From Lachnospiraceae bacterium UBA3804 (GTDB lineage Bacteria; Bacillota; Clostridia; Lachnospirales; Lachnospiraceae): 64,000 bases of DNA. The stretch covers positions 480,008-544,007 of the forward strand of contig DFEK01000001.1 of the NCBI GenBank assembly GCA_002368665.1. The letters are read 5' to 3'. Shown here piece by piece: positions 1 to 8,227 of this stretch (within the stretch, counting starts at the first letter, position 1; every line of letters starts with the position of its first letter). Under the pieces are notes generated by a model, which saw nothing but the letters and a program-made list of their open reading frames with translations, made no database searches and was not told the origin of the DNA. Both the position numbers and the translations under genes were made by a program.

Positions 1-256
1 CCAAAAGATTTAAAACTTCCTTTTTCACTCCGTGTGATCGTAAGATCACGGTACCGTCGGTAATGTTTTGCAGCTGCTCTTCGGTTTCGAGTACAACCAC
101 ACCCTGTTTCTTTAAATCCTCCACAACGCTTTCGTTATGGATAATCGGGCCGTAGGTGTAGATTTTGCCGCCTTTTTTTATCTGCTCGTAAACCGCATCT
201 ACCGCTCTTTTGACTCCGAAGCAAAAACCGGCTGTTTTGGCCAGGATGACTTTCAT
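1..256 (-). CDS. ispH: 4-hydroxy-3-methylbut-2-enyl diphosphate reductase, N-terminal part
   Basis: Partial gene that runs off the left edge; only about the first 85 residues are present. The protein starts MKVILAKTAGFCFGVKRAV, the IspH/LytB signature in which the Cys of the GFCFGVKRA block binds the [4Fe-4S] cluster, and continues with an HNESVVEDL block and an RSHGV block typical of the family. IspH makes IPP and DMAPP in the last step of the MEP isoprenoid pathway in the cytoplasm. Its ATG overlaps the TGA of cmk (ATGA), so the two are translationally coupled. In many Clostridia the next gene is ribosomal protein S1, which would lie outside this window. Confidence 0.95.
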   Translation of the reverse strand, partial: MKVILAKTAGFCFGVKRAVDAVYEQIKKGGKIYTYGPIIHNESVVEDLKKQGVVVLETEEQLQNITDGTVILRSHGVKKEVLNLL

Positions 257-918
257 CGTTTGGACTCGATCAGTTTAATGATGGCGGCCTTTACTTCGTC
301 GATTGACATATCGGAAGAATCAATATATACGGCATCCTCTGCCTGTTTTAAGGGAGCGATCTCACGATGCATGTCGCGGTAATCTCTCTCCTCGATGTCT
401 TTCTCAATCTGCTCGAGGCTTAAGTCCATTCCTTTGCCCATCAGCTCTTTGAAACGCCTCATGGCTCTTTCTTCGACGGAAGCGGTCAGATAAACCTTTA
501 CATCCGCATTCGGCAGAATATTCGTGCCGATGTCACGTCCGTCCATTACCACATCGTTCTCGGCAGCCAGATTTCTCTGAAGGTCAAGAAGTTTTGCACG
601 AACCGCAGGATCAACGCTGCTTGCGGAAGCCATGTTTCCGACTTCTTCGGTACGAATCCATCCGCTGACGTTTTCACCGTTTAAAATCACCTGCTGCGTT
701 CCGTCCACATACTGAATGGAAACTTCAGCGCCCTGGCATTCATCCGCAAAGCGGTCTGTCTCTTCGATTCCGACGCCTTTTCGGATCAGATAAAGAGCAA
801 TGGCACGATACATCGCTCCGGTATCGACATAAATGAAATTCATTTCTCCGGCAACCAGTTTGGCGATGGTACTTTTGCCTGCTCCGGCAGGTCCGTCAAT
901 AGCTACATTAAATCCCAT
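253..918 (-). CDS. cmk: Cytidylate kinase
   Basis: Phosphorylates CMP and dCMP with ATP in pyrimidine nucleotide recycling. The N terminus has the P-loop GPAGAGKST (about residues 9-17), followed by the family blocks YVDTGAMYRA and VMDGRDIGT, which hold the CMP-binding residues. The length of 221 residues is normal for the family. I chose the ATG at 918 rather than one nine bases upstream because an AGGTG ribosome-binding site lies six bases before it. The stop overlaps the ispH start. A good promoter lies upstream at 980-1007. Confidence 0.95.
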   Translation of the reverse strand: MGFNVAIDGPAGAGKSTIAKLVAGEMNFIYVDTGAMYRAIALYLIRKGVGIEETDRFADECQGAEVSIQYVDGTQQVILNGENVSGWIRTEEVGNMASASSVDPAVRAKLLDLQRNLAAENDVVMDGRDIGTNILPNADVKVYLTASVEERAMRRFKELMGKGMDLSLEQIEKDIEERDYRDMHREIAPLKQAEDAVYIDSSDMSIDEVKAAIIKLIESKR

Positions 919-979
919 AATAAGCACCTCTTATACAAGTCATACTACAATGGATTTGGCAAAATCTAATCCATATATC

Positions 980-1007
980 ATTATAGCGCAAATGCGCAAT
1001 TTATCAA
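980..1007 (-). promoter_or_regulatory. Sigma-A type promoter for cmk-ispH
   Basis: On the minus strand: TTGATA, 16 bases, then TATAAT. The spacer contains the palindrome GCGCAAATGCGC, a possible operator. The leader to the cmk start is about 55 bases and holds a second 7-bp inverted repeat (ATGGATT/AATCCAT, about 950-975). Confidence 0.65.
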
Positions 1008-1035
1008 CTTTTTCACACATTATTCACGAATTAGA

Positions 1036-2301
1036 TCAGCTTTCGTATCCGGATTTACCGGCCAGATATCCTGTGGAGAATGCAATCTGCAGATTAAAGC
1101 CGCCCGTATGGGCATCGAGATCGAGCACTTCACCCGCAAAATAAAGATTTCTCACCAATTTGCTTTCCATGGTTTTGGGGTTGATGTCCTTTACCGATAC
1201 ACCACCGTGGGTAATGATGGCTTCGTTGAAATCCCTTGTTCCGGTGATCGTGATCTTCATTTCCTTGGTGAATTTCAGCAGTGTCTTTCTTTCGGCACCG
1301 GAGATTTCGTTGCATCGCTTATAAGGATCCAGACCTGTTATATCACATACCAGGGATGCAAGTTTCTGCGGATAGAGTTCACCCAAAATATTCTTGAATT
1401 CCTTTCTGTTTCCGTTTTCGAATTCACGGATCAGACGCTTGTCGAATTCATCGTTCGAAAGAGCCGGTTTCAAATCGAGATAAACATATGCGGATTTGAT
1501 TTCATCCGCCTTGGCATAATAACTGCTCGCAGTAAGAGCCAGCGGTCCGCTGATCCCGAAATGCGTAAATAAGAGTTCACCCTGCTCGGAATAGACGCAT
1601 TTATCGTTGATATGAAGGGACAGCTTGACGTTCTTTAAAGTCAGTCCCTGTAATTTCGTAACCCACTCTTCTTTCGTTGTAAAAGGAACAAGCGCAGGTT
1701 TGCTTGCCACAAGTTTATGTCCCGTCTTAGATGCAAAATCATATCCGTCTCCGGTTGAGCCCGTCGAAGGATAAGAAACACCGCCCGTGGCCACGATTAC
1801 TTTGTCTGCGGAAAGGATTTCTCCACTTGAAAGTTTTACGCCCTTAATAATCTTGGAAGGCGCTTTCTTATCTTCCGGATCGACATATTCTTCGGTCAGA
1901 ATATCCTTTACTTCGCAGTGCAGACGAACATCCACCTTCCGTTTGGAAAGTGCACGTTTAAATGCATCGATAATATCATACGAATGGTCACTTACGGGAA
2001 AAACACGATTGCCCCGCTCTACTTTAAGAGCCGTTCCGTTTGCTTCGATGAACTCCATCAGGGCTTCATTGTCAAATTGAGAATAAGCGGAATATAAGAA
2101 TTTCGGATTACTTACCACATGGGAAAAGAACGCATCCCTGTCACAGGCATTGGTCACATTGCATCTTCCCTTGCCGGTGATAAAGACCTTTTTCCCGAGT
2201 TTTTCGTTCTTTTCAAGAAGGATTACCGAATCGCCCGTGTCCGCACAGGCAACGGCAGCCATCATTCCGGCTGCGCCTCCTCCGATCACAATCGTTTGCA
2301 T
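1036..2301 (-). CDS. HI0933/BaiN-family FAD-dependent flavoprotein
   Basis: The N terminus MQTIVIGGGAAGMMAA is a Rossmann dinucleotide-binding motif for FAD. GKGRCNVTN follows at about residue 45, a hallmark of the HI0933 (YhiN/BaiN, 'aminoacetone oxidase family') flavoproteins. A conserved ATGG block lies mid-protein and the C terminus has FAGEVLDLDAHTGGFN, the second FAD contact. The length of 421 residues is usual. Members are cytosolic NAD(P)H-dependent oxidoreductases of mostly unknown substrate; BaiN acts on bile-acid intermediates, but that role cannot be inferred here. The longer reading frame upstream has no ribosome-binding site and the Rossmann motif should start the protein, so I chose 2301. 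Confidence 0.85.
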   Translation of the reverse strand: MQTIVIGGGAAGMMAAVACADTGDSVILLEKNEKLGKKVFITGKGRCNVTNACDRDAFFSHVVSNPKFLYSAYSQFDNEALMEFIEANGTALKVERGNRVFPVSDHSYDIIDAFKRALSKRKVDVRLHCEVKDILTEEYVDPEDKKAPSKIIKGVKLSSGEILSADKVIVATGGVSYPSTGSTGDGYDFASKTGHKLVASKPALVPFTTKEEWVTKLQGLTLKNVKLSLHINDKCVYSEQGELLFTHFGISGPLALTASSYYAKADEIKSAYVYLDLKPALSNDEFDKRLIREFENGNRKEFKNILGELYPQKLASLVCDITGLDPYKRCNEISGAERKTLLKFTKEMKITITGTRDFNEAIITHGGVSVKDINPKTMESKLVRNLYFAGEVLDLDAHTGGFNLQIAFSTGYLAGKSGYES

Positions 2302-2384
2302 GGTAAATATCCGTGTCCGTAAAAAACTCGTTTCCCTGCCATACGACAGGGAAACGGCATACATAAACTATATCAAAATCTTTG

Positions 2385-3479
2385 TTATTCGGCAAGAATA
2401 GCCTTCTTTGCCTCTTCGAGTTTCTCGATGACTTTATCACACCAGGCATCAAATTCCGGATCCGGGATCTGGCACTCCGGATGGCTTAATACATAATCCA
2501 CCGTGCGTTTGATGCCGTCTTCGAAACGGATATTCATGTTAAGACCGGGTACGGCCCTGCGAAGTTTGGTATTGTCGAAAACAACCGAATTCGATTTATC
2601 TCCGATCAGGGAACCCGTGAAATCATAATCGCTGCAGGAAGCCAGGAAATCGCTTGCCACATAATAAGGTTTCAATTCCACATTCAATGCTTTGGCAATG
2701 GTTTCATAGATCTGGTTCCAGGTCAGCGTCTCTTCGTTCGTGATATGGAAGGCTTCTCCGATCGCATGGGAGTTTCCGATCAGTCCCACAAATCCTTTTG
2801 CGAAATCCTCATTAAACGTCATTCTCCAAAGACTGGTTCCGTCTCCATGAATAATGACAGGCTTTCCTTTTAACATACGGTCAATAACCTGATAGGAACC
2901 CATTTTGCCATGCACTCCCAAAGGAATGCTTCTTTCGTCATAGGTATGGCTGGGGCGGATCAGGGTTACGGGGAATCCGTATGTTTTGTAGCATTCGAGC
3001 AGATACTCTTCAATCTCAATCTTCTCTCTCGAATACTGCCAATAAGGATTTGCAAGCGTCGTTCCCTCTGTGATCATATAATCCTTAACGGGTTTATGAT
3101 AGGCCGATGCCGAAGAGATAAAGAAAAACTGCTTCGTTTTACCCTGAAACACCCTGAAATCTCTCTCTGCCTGTTCTTTGTGGAAACAGATAAAATCGCA
3201 AACCGCATCGAAATACGGTGCACGTTCATTTGCCGGAACCTGTCCGACGGTCTCGTTCAAAGCGTCCGCATTGCTTTTGGAGATCAAAAATGCGTTAATC
3301 TTGGAAGTCAATTCTTCTTCGTTGTTTACATCGCTAACATGGATTTCATTGACTTTTCCCGCAAATGCGCCGTTTCTGTTTCCGCGGTTTACAAGTGTTA
3401 CTTCATCACCGCGTTCCACGAGGCTTCTCGTAATCGCCTGCGAAATGGTTCCCGTACCTCCGATAAATAAAATTTTCAT
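2385..3479 (-). CDS. NAD-dependent epimerase/dehydratase-like SDR protein
   Basis: Extended short-chain dehydrogenase/reductase. The NAD-binding motif FIGGTGTISQAI lies at residues 4-15. The catalytic Tyr-Lys pair is probably the YSREK block near residue 145, after an SSASAY segment. The protein is 364 residues. It resembles the NAD-dependent epimerases annotated in Firmicutes that act on unknown nucleotide sugars. The frame continues 61 residues upstream into the neighbouring GGDEF gene, but the ATG at 3479 is preceded by AAGGGGGATGCAGG, a good ribosome-binding site, and directly begins the Rossmann fold. It follows the diguanylate cyclase by 16 bases and may be cotranscribed. Substrate unknown. 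Confidence 0.8.
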   Translation of the reverse strand: MKILFIGGTGTISQAITRSLVERGDEVTLVNRGNRNGAFAGKVNEIHVSDVNNEEELTSKINAFLISKSNADALNETVGQVPANERAPYFDAVCDFICFHKEQAERDFRVFQGKTKQFFFISSASAYHKPVKDYMITEGTTLANPYWQYSREKIEIEEYLLECYKTYGFPVTLIRPSHTYDERSIPLGVHGKMGSYQVIDRMLKGKPVIIHGDGTSLWRMTFNEDFAKGFVGLIGNSHAIGEAFHITNEETLTWNQIYETIAKALNVELKPYYVASDFLASCSDYDFTGSLIGDKSNSVVFDNTKLRRAVPGLNMNIRFEDGIKRTVDYVLSHPECQIPDPEFDAWCDKVIEKLEEAKKAILAE

Positions 3480-3495
3480 CCCTGCATCCCCCTTA

Positions 3496-4851
3496 TTATT
3501 CCGCGAAATTAACGCTTCTTCTGCCGGTCTTCTTGGATTCGTAAAGTGCATTATCCGCTGCTTTAAAGATTTCATCCACACTTTGACCGTTTTCTCCGAA
3601 AGCAACACCGACGCTGAACGATGCCTCCGGTATACCGTTTCCGGACTCGCACATGGCTTCATTCATCATTTCGACTTTGCGCTTGATCAGTTCCTTTAAT
3701 GCAGAACTGCTGTGTACCATGATAACGGCAAATTCATCGCCGCCGATCCTGCATACATAATCCTGATTTCGAAAACTGTTGAAGATCACGTCCGCAGCTT
3801 TGATCAAAACCTTATCACCGACATCATGTCCGAAATGATCGTTAATGCTCTTGAAACGGTCCAGATCGATGATCATCAGTGTAGAAGTCTCCATATCAAG
3901 ATTTTTCAGAAGAAAATCATATCCGCGACGGTTGTATAAACCGGTCAACTTATCATGTGTCGCTTCATAATTGAGTTTTTCCTTGCTTGCCAGATTCGTG
4001 TTATACATCAGGTTATAAGTCTTGGCAAGGAAGCGAACTTCATATGCTCCGCGAAGAGGAACATCCTGTTCGTCGCGGATACGATCCACCGCTTTGGATA
4101 AAGGAATAATGATCAGATATGCGGTTAAAAATACTACACCGAGCAAAATCGCGATCAAAACAACCGTCAGTAAATGCTCCAGGAAAACCTGTTTCTTCAG
4201 TTTGTTATCCAGTTCGATCTGTTGTGTATCGAGTTCTTCGTTTAACTCGGCAAGGCACTTGGAGATATTATCGGAAATATGACTTTTACGATCGGAATAC
4301 TCTTCGTTAAAAAGCATATCCTCCGCCATCTCCATCTGTTCCGTGCTCGACATATTCAGATCCTGCTTACGGATCTCAAGATTACGGATGGCTTCCGGGA
4401 AGGAATCCATATTGTAGCCATATGCGAGTATAGCCAGTTTAGCCGCATAATATTCCGTCTTCATCAATTCCTCGGATAAATCCATGGCATTTTCGAGATT
4501 GTTGTAAGCCACGGAATTGGGATTTATCTTTTTCAGAGTCTCCAGAGAGTTTTCTCTTCTGCGTCTGTTGATTGCTTCTTCAAAATAATTGTTTAAATAC
4601 CTGCGTTCACCGGTTACAACGAATTTACGCATTTCCTCGGTCAGATAATCCGATGCTTCCATCAGGGTATCCGCACTTTTCTGCGCTTCGATCACCTCAC
4701 GGGTGAGTTTCGTCGATTTGTTATGAAGGGAGGTTGTACGGTTCATGGCAACGAACAAAACCGCCGAAGACAAAACCGCGATCACCACAAATATAATATC
4801 CAGTTTTCTAATGGAAATTCCTTGTTCTTTACGGAACGCAAACGATTTCAT
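3496..4851 (-). CDS. Membrane-bound diguanylate cyclase (GGDEF)
   Basis: 451 residues. An N-terminal membrane segment (about 17-37) is followed by a mainly helical extracytoplasmic region and a second membrane segment (about 220-243), then a cytoplasmic GGDEF domain. The active site reads RIGGDEFAV and is intact. A DxLTGLYNRRG block opens the domain. An RNQD motif lies five residues before GGDEF and matches the RxxD product-inhibition I-site. Predicted role: synthesis of cyclic di-GMP from two GTP in response to an unknown external signal, with feedback inhibition. The helical sensor resembles four-helix-bundle ligand domains, but no ligand can be assigned. Confidence 0.9.
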   Translation of the reverse strand: MKSFAFRKEQGISIRKLDIIFVVIAVLSSAVLFVAMNRTTSLHNKSTKLTREVIEAQKSADTLMEASDYLTEEMRKFVVTGERRYLNNYFEEAINRRRRENSLETLKKINPNSVAYNNLENAMDLSEELMKTEYYAAKLAILAYGYNMDSFPEAIRNLEIRKQDLNMSSTEQMEMAEDMLFNEEYSDRKSHISDNISKCLAELNEELDTQQIELDNKLKKQVFLEHLLTVVLIAILLGVVFLTAYLIIIPLSKAVDRIRDEQDVPLRGAYEVRFLAKTYNLMYNTNLASKEKLNYEATHDKLTGLYNRRGYDFLLKNLDMETSTLMIIDLDRFKSINDHFGHDVGDKVLIKAADVIFNSFRNQDYVCRIGGDEFAVIMVHSSSALKELIKRKVEMMNEAMCESGNGIPEASFSVGVAFGENGQSVDEIFKAADNALYESKKTGRRSVNFAE

Positions 4852-4898
4852 TTTACTTTACTCCGAGTTAATCTATCCAAAACCTTTGTTAAAAACGC

Positions 4899-4927
4899 AA
4901 GAACCCCTGCAAAATACAGGGGTTCTT
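4899..4927 (-). terminator. Rho-independent terminator of the decarboxylase operon
   Basis: Perfect 11-bp inverted repeat AAGAACCCCTG/CAGGGGTTCTT with a 7-base loop. On the minus strand it is followed by GCGTTTTTAAC. It lies about 40 bases after the oadA stop. Confidence 0.85.
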
Positions 4928-4968
4928 CGTTCTAATTGGAGAATCCCTCTCCAATATAGTACTCTTAG

Positions 4969-6408
4969 TTAAACAGGATATGCACCGTTCTTCGTATCGG
5001 CTGCGGTCAAATCAATCTTTTCCTGCTGTGCCATACGATATTTGAAGAATTCGGTAGCAACCTGAGGGAATAATGCATAGGACAATACATCTTCGTCCTG
5101 CTGTTTCCACTCTTTCATTTCTGCTTCGATCTTATCAAGCTCGGGCTCGGTATGTCCGGTAGCTTCCGCGGATCTTGCGGTAGAACGAGGCTCTCCGGGG
5201 ATTACCTTGTCGATAACTGCCTGATCCATGGGCTTAACGGTCTGTCCGTAGTTACCGCGAAGGAGATCTTTGAACTCACCGGTAGCCATCTTATATCTCT
5301 CACCCATAAGTACGTTGAAGATAGCCTGGGTTCCGACAATCTGTGAAGAAGGGGTAACCAAAGGAGGCTCACCGCAGTCCTTACGAACTCTGGGGATCTC
5401 TTCAAGTACGTCATTATAGCGGTCTTCCGCATGCTGCTCTTTTAACTGGCTAACCATGTTGGAAAGCATACCACCGGGTACCTGATAAAGAAGAGTCTTA
5501 ATGTTAACACCGAGAACCTTGGTGCTCATTAAGCCGTTGGCTAAGCACTCTTCTCTGTAAGGACGGAAGTAATCTGCGATTTCGGCAAGAATCTTCTGAT
5601 CCAGACCGGAGTCATACGGAGTACCCTTGAAGGTCTCAACCATAACTTCGGTAGCGGGCTGGGAAGTACCGAGTGCGAAAGGAGAAATTGCACAGTCGAT
5701 AACATCTACACCTGCTTCTACAGCTTTTAACTGGGTCATGGAAGCAACACCGGAAGTATAGTGAGTATGTAACTGAATGGGAAGCTTGGTGTTTTCCTTC
5801 ATTGCCTTGATCAGCTCAGATGCGGTGTAAGGAAGTAACAAACCTGCCATATCCTTAATACAAATGGAATCAGCACCCATCTCTTCAATCTGCTTAGCGG
5901 TATTTGCCCAATACTCCAAGGTATAAGCATCACCAAGTGTGTAAGAAAGAGCGACCTGTGCATGTCCTCTGCCTTCCTGAGCCTTGATCTTATTGGTTGC
6001 ATCAACTGCAGCCTGTAAGTTACGAAGGTCGTTCAGACAGTCAAAAATACGGATGATGTCGATACCGTTTGCAATGGACTTCTCAACGAAAGCATATACA
6101 ACGTCATCTGCGTAAGGACGGTATCCCAAAATGTTCTGGCCACGGAATAACATCTGTAATTTCGTGTTCTTGAATCCGTCTCTTAATTTACGAAGTCTTT
6201 CCCACGGATCCTCTTTCAGGAAACGAAGGGAAGCATCGAAGGTTGCGCCGCCCCAGCACTCTACTGAATGATATCCGACTTTGTCCATGGTCTCAATGAT
6301 GGGAAGCATGATTTCGGTCGGCATTCTGGTGGCGATTAAGGACTGATGAGCGTCACGAAGGACGGTCTCGGTTATTTTAATCGGCTTTTTTTCGATTGTT
6401 TCTGCCAT
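4969..6408 (-). CDS. oadA: Oxaloacetate decarboxylase/transcarboxylase 5S-type carboxyltransferase subunit
   Basis: 479 residues, a TIM-barrel carboxyltransferase of the OadA/pyruvate carboxylase-B/transcarboxylase 5S family. TETVLRDAHQSL near residue 13 is the family's metal and substrate motif; RIFDCLNDLRN, CIKDMAGLL and LHTHYTSG (zinc-binding His pair) follow, then the post-barrel domain. It transfers CO2 between oxaloacetate (or pyruvate) and biotin. It lacks the C-terminal biotin domain found in many OadA proteins; a separate biotin carrier is encoded at 7829. GGAGG lies before the ATG. It is the last gene of the operon and is separated from the beta subunit by a 200-base structured gap. 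Confidence 0.92.
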   Translation of the reverse strand: MAETIEKKPIKITETVLRDAHQSLIATRMPTEIMLPIIETMDKVGYHSVECWGGATFDASLRFLKEDPWERLRKLRDGFKNTKLQMLFRGQNILGYRPYADDVVYAFVEKSIANGIDIIRIFDCLNDLRNLQAAVDATNKIKAQEGRGHAQVALSYTLGDAYTLEYWANTAKQIEEMGADSICIKDMAGLLLPYTASELIKAMKENTKLPIQLHTHYTSGVASMTQLKAVEAGVDVIDCAISPFALGTSQPATEVMVETFKGTPYDSGLDQKILAEIADYFRPYREECLANGLMSTKVLGVNIKTLLYQVPGGMLSNMVSQLKEQHAEDRYNDVLEEIPRVRKDCGEPPLVTPSSQIVGTQAIFNVLMGERYKMATGEFKDLLRGNYGQTVKPMDQAVIDKVIPGEPRSTARSAEATGHTEPELDKIEAEMKEWKQQDEDVLSYALFPQVATEFFKYRMAQQEKIDLTAADTKNGAYPV

Positions 6409-6445
6409 TATCTTTTTCCTCCAAATATATTTAACTAATTAGATA

Positions 6446-6590
6446 TTGAGCGAAGCATGACCGTTTTCTCTGAGGGGCGTTTGCACGAGTGTCGGTCCTT
6501 GGGTTCGGTTCTTTCGAACCCTAGTACCGCTACACGAGGCAATCGAGCCGAGAGTGCGTCCCCGAACGGGGAAATGGTCGTGCTGAGCGG
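6446..6590. repeat. Long imperfect inverted repeat between beta and alpha subunit genes
   Basis: The 200-base gap between the pump beta subunit and oadA is otherwise non-coding. Its outer arms (AGCATGACCGTTTTC near 6455 and the complement of GGAAATGGTCGTGCT near 6570) pair with a few mismatches. Inner arms (GGGGCGTTTGCAC with GTGCGTCCCC) and a central hairpin GGGTTCG/CGAACCC continue the structure. It could be an RNA processing or stabilising hairpin that sets the ratio of membrane pump to carboxyltransferase, or a REP-like insertion. It contains the string ATGCTTCGCT, which also occurs in the 142-bp repeats. Confidence 0.6.
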
Positions 6591-6608
6591 AATGAATTAA
6601 TCCTGTGT

Positions 6609-7772
6609 TTATACAATTCCGAATATTGCCATGAATGTACCGGCGGCGACTGCCGTACCGATAACGCCGGCTACGTTCGGTCCCATCGCATGCATCAGAA
6701 GGAAGTTGGTGGGATCGGATTCCGCACCGACCTTCTGTGATACTCTGGCCGCCATAGGCACCGCGGAAACTCCGGCGGAACCGATAAGCGGGTTAACCTT
6801 ACCCTTCGTGACGACGCACATGATCTTACCGAATATGATTCCGGCGGCCGTACCGAAGGAGAATGCCACAAGACCTAAAATAACGATACCGATGGTATTC
6901 ATGTTTAAGAATGCTTCCGCGGAAGTGGTTGCACCAACGGATGTACCAAGTAAGATAACTACGATGTACATAAGTGCGTTGGATGCGGTTTCGGTAAGCT
7001 GCTTCACAACACCGGACTCGCGGAATAAGTTACCAAGCATCAACATACCGATCAAAGGAGCGGTAGTCGGAAGGATCATACATACTACGATGGTAACCAC
7101 GATCGGGAAAAGAATTTTCTCAAGTTTGGATACAGGACGAAGCTGTTCCATTTTGATCTTTCTTTCCTTCTTGGTGGTCAGAGCCTTCATAATAGGCGGC
7201 TGAATGATCGGAACCAGTGACATGTAGGAATATGCTGCTACTGCGATCGGTCCGAGTAAAGCCGTCTGACCCAGTTTTCCTGCAAGGAAAATGGAAGTCG
7301 GGCCGTCTGCACCACCGATGATGGAGATGGCAGCGGCTGCCTTATCGTTAAAGTCAAACCAGGGAGTCTGGTTTAACAGAATTGCTCCGAAGTATGCCAT
7401 ATAGATACCGAACTGTGCGGCAGCTCCGAGCAAGAAGCTCTTGGGGTTTGCAATCAGGGGTCCGAAGTCCGTCATTGCACCTACACCCATGAAAATCAAG
7501 GACGGTAAAATTGCGAATTCGTCCAGAATGTAGAAATAATAGAGTAATCCGCCCGCCGAATCCTCGCTCCAGGGAGCAATGATATCGGGATAGATATTTA
7601 CGAGCAGCATACCGAATGCAATCGGTACCAATAAAAGGGGCTCGTACTCTTTCTTAATGGCCAGGAAAAGGAACACACATGCTACTGCGATCATGATGTA
7701 GTTTCCCCAGGTCAGATTCAAGAAAGCTGTCTGATGAAGCAGATTATCTAACGTATCGATAACGTAACTCAT
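6609..7772 (-). CDS. oadB: Sodium-pumping decarboxylase beta subunit (OadB/MmdB/GcdB)
   Basis: 387 residues with about nine to eleven membrane segments. The Na+/carboxybiotin site motifs are present: GGADGPTSIF near residue 155 (the essential Asp) and NPLIGSAGVSAVPMAARV near residue 335 (Ser of the sodium site). It decarboxylates carboxybiotin and exports Na+ across the cytoplasmic membrane. It follows the biotin carrier by 56 bases and precedes oadA. A strong GGAGG site precedes the ATG. The family does not by itself tell which acyl substrate is used, because OadB, MmdB and GcdB are nearly interchangeable. Confidence 0.93.
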   Translation of the reverse strand: MSYVIDTLDNLLHQTAFLNLTWGNYIMIAVACVFLFLAIKKEYEPLLLVPIAFGMLLVNIYPDIIAPWSEDSAGGLLYYFYILDEFAILPSLIFMGVGAMTDFGPLIANPKSFLLGAAAQFGIYMAYFGAILLNQTPWFDFNDKAAAAISIIGGADGPTSIFLAGKLGQTALLGPIAVAAYSYMSLVPIIQPPIMKALTTKKERKIKMEQLRPVSKLEKILFPIVVTIVVCMILPTTAPLIGMLMLGNLFRESGVVKQLTETASNALMYIVVILLGTSVGATTSAEAFLNMNTIGIVILGLVAFSFGTAAGIIFGKIMCVVTKGKVNPLIGSAGVSAVPMAARVSQKVGAESDPTNFLLMHAMGPNVAGVIGTAVAAGTFMAIFGIV

Positions 7773-7828
7773 TGTTAGTTTTCCTCCTAGTTAAAATCGT
7801 CCGTTCTCACGAACGCATGCTTCATCAA

Positions 7829-8209
7829 TTAGTTCAAAGTTGCAAGTAATGCACCTGCTTCGATCGTATCGCCTGCTGCGCAGTCAATGCTTGCTACGGT
7901 TCCGTCTTCGGGAGCTACTACAGGGATTTCCATCTTCATGGACTCGATAACAACTACCGCATCACCCTTCTTAACAGCGGTTCCTACATTAGCTTCAATT
8001 CTTACAACCTTTCCTGCTGCACCGGCTTCAACCTTGATGCTGCCTGCTCCGGCTGCTGCTTTCTTGGGAGCTGCTGCAGGTGCTGCCGTCGCCTTAGCGA
8101 CTGGAGCTGCTTTCTTTACAGGTGCTGCTACGGGTGCTCCGCTTCCAGCGCCTTCTTCAACTACAACGTCATATACGGTTCCGTTAACGGTAATGGTATA
8201 ATTCTTCAT
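7829..8209 (-). CDS. Biotin carboxyl carrier protein (decarboxylase gamma / 1.3S type)
   Basis: 126 residues. An N-terminal beta segment leads into an Ala/Pro/Lys-rich flexible linker (about residues 25-55) and a C-terminal biotinyl domain. The biotinylation motif is VIESMKMEIPV, where the Lys between the two Met residues carries biotin; the usual EAMKM is ESMKM here. It shuttles CO2 from the carboxyltransferases to the membrane beta subunit. It sits 18 bases after the OadG-like gene with a GGAGG ribosome-binding site. Size and linker match the 1.3S subunit of transcarboxylase and MmdC. Confidence 0.93.
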   Translation of the reverse strand: MKNYTITVNGTVYDVVVEEGAGSGAPVAAPVKKAAPVAKATAAPAAAPKKAAAGAGSIKVEAGAAGKVVRIEANVGTAVKKGDAVVVIESMKMEIPVVAPEDGTVASIDCAAGDTIEAGALLATLN

Positions 8210-8227
8210 TTTAAATATCCTCCTAAA

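Noticed and set aside
4969..6408. Whether oadA is truncated because it lacks a biotin domain
   Set aside because: A separate biotin carrier is encoded in the same operon, as in transcarboxylase and many Firmicutes decarboxylases, and the C terminus ends naturally before the terminator.
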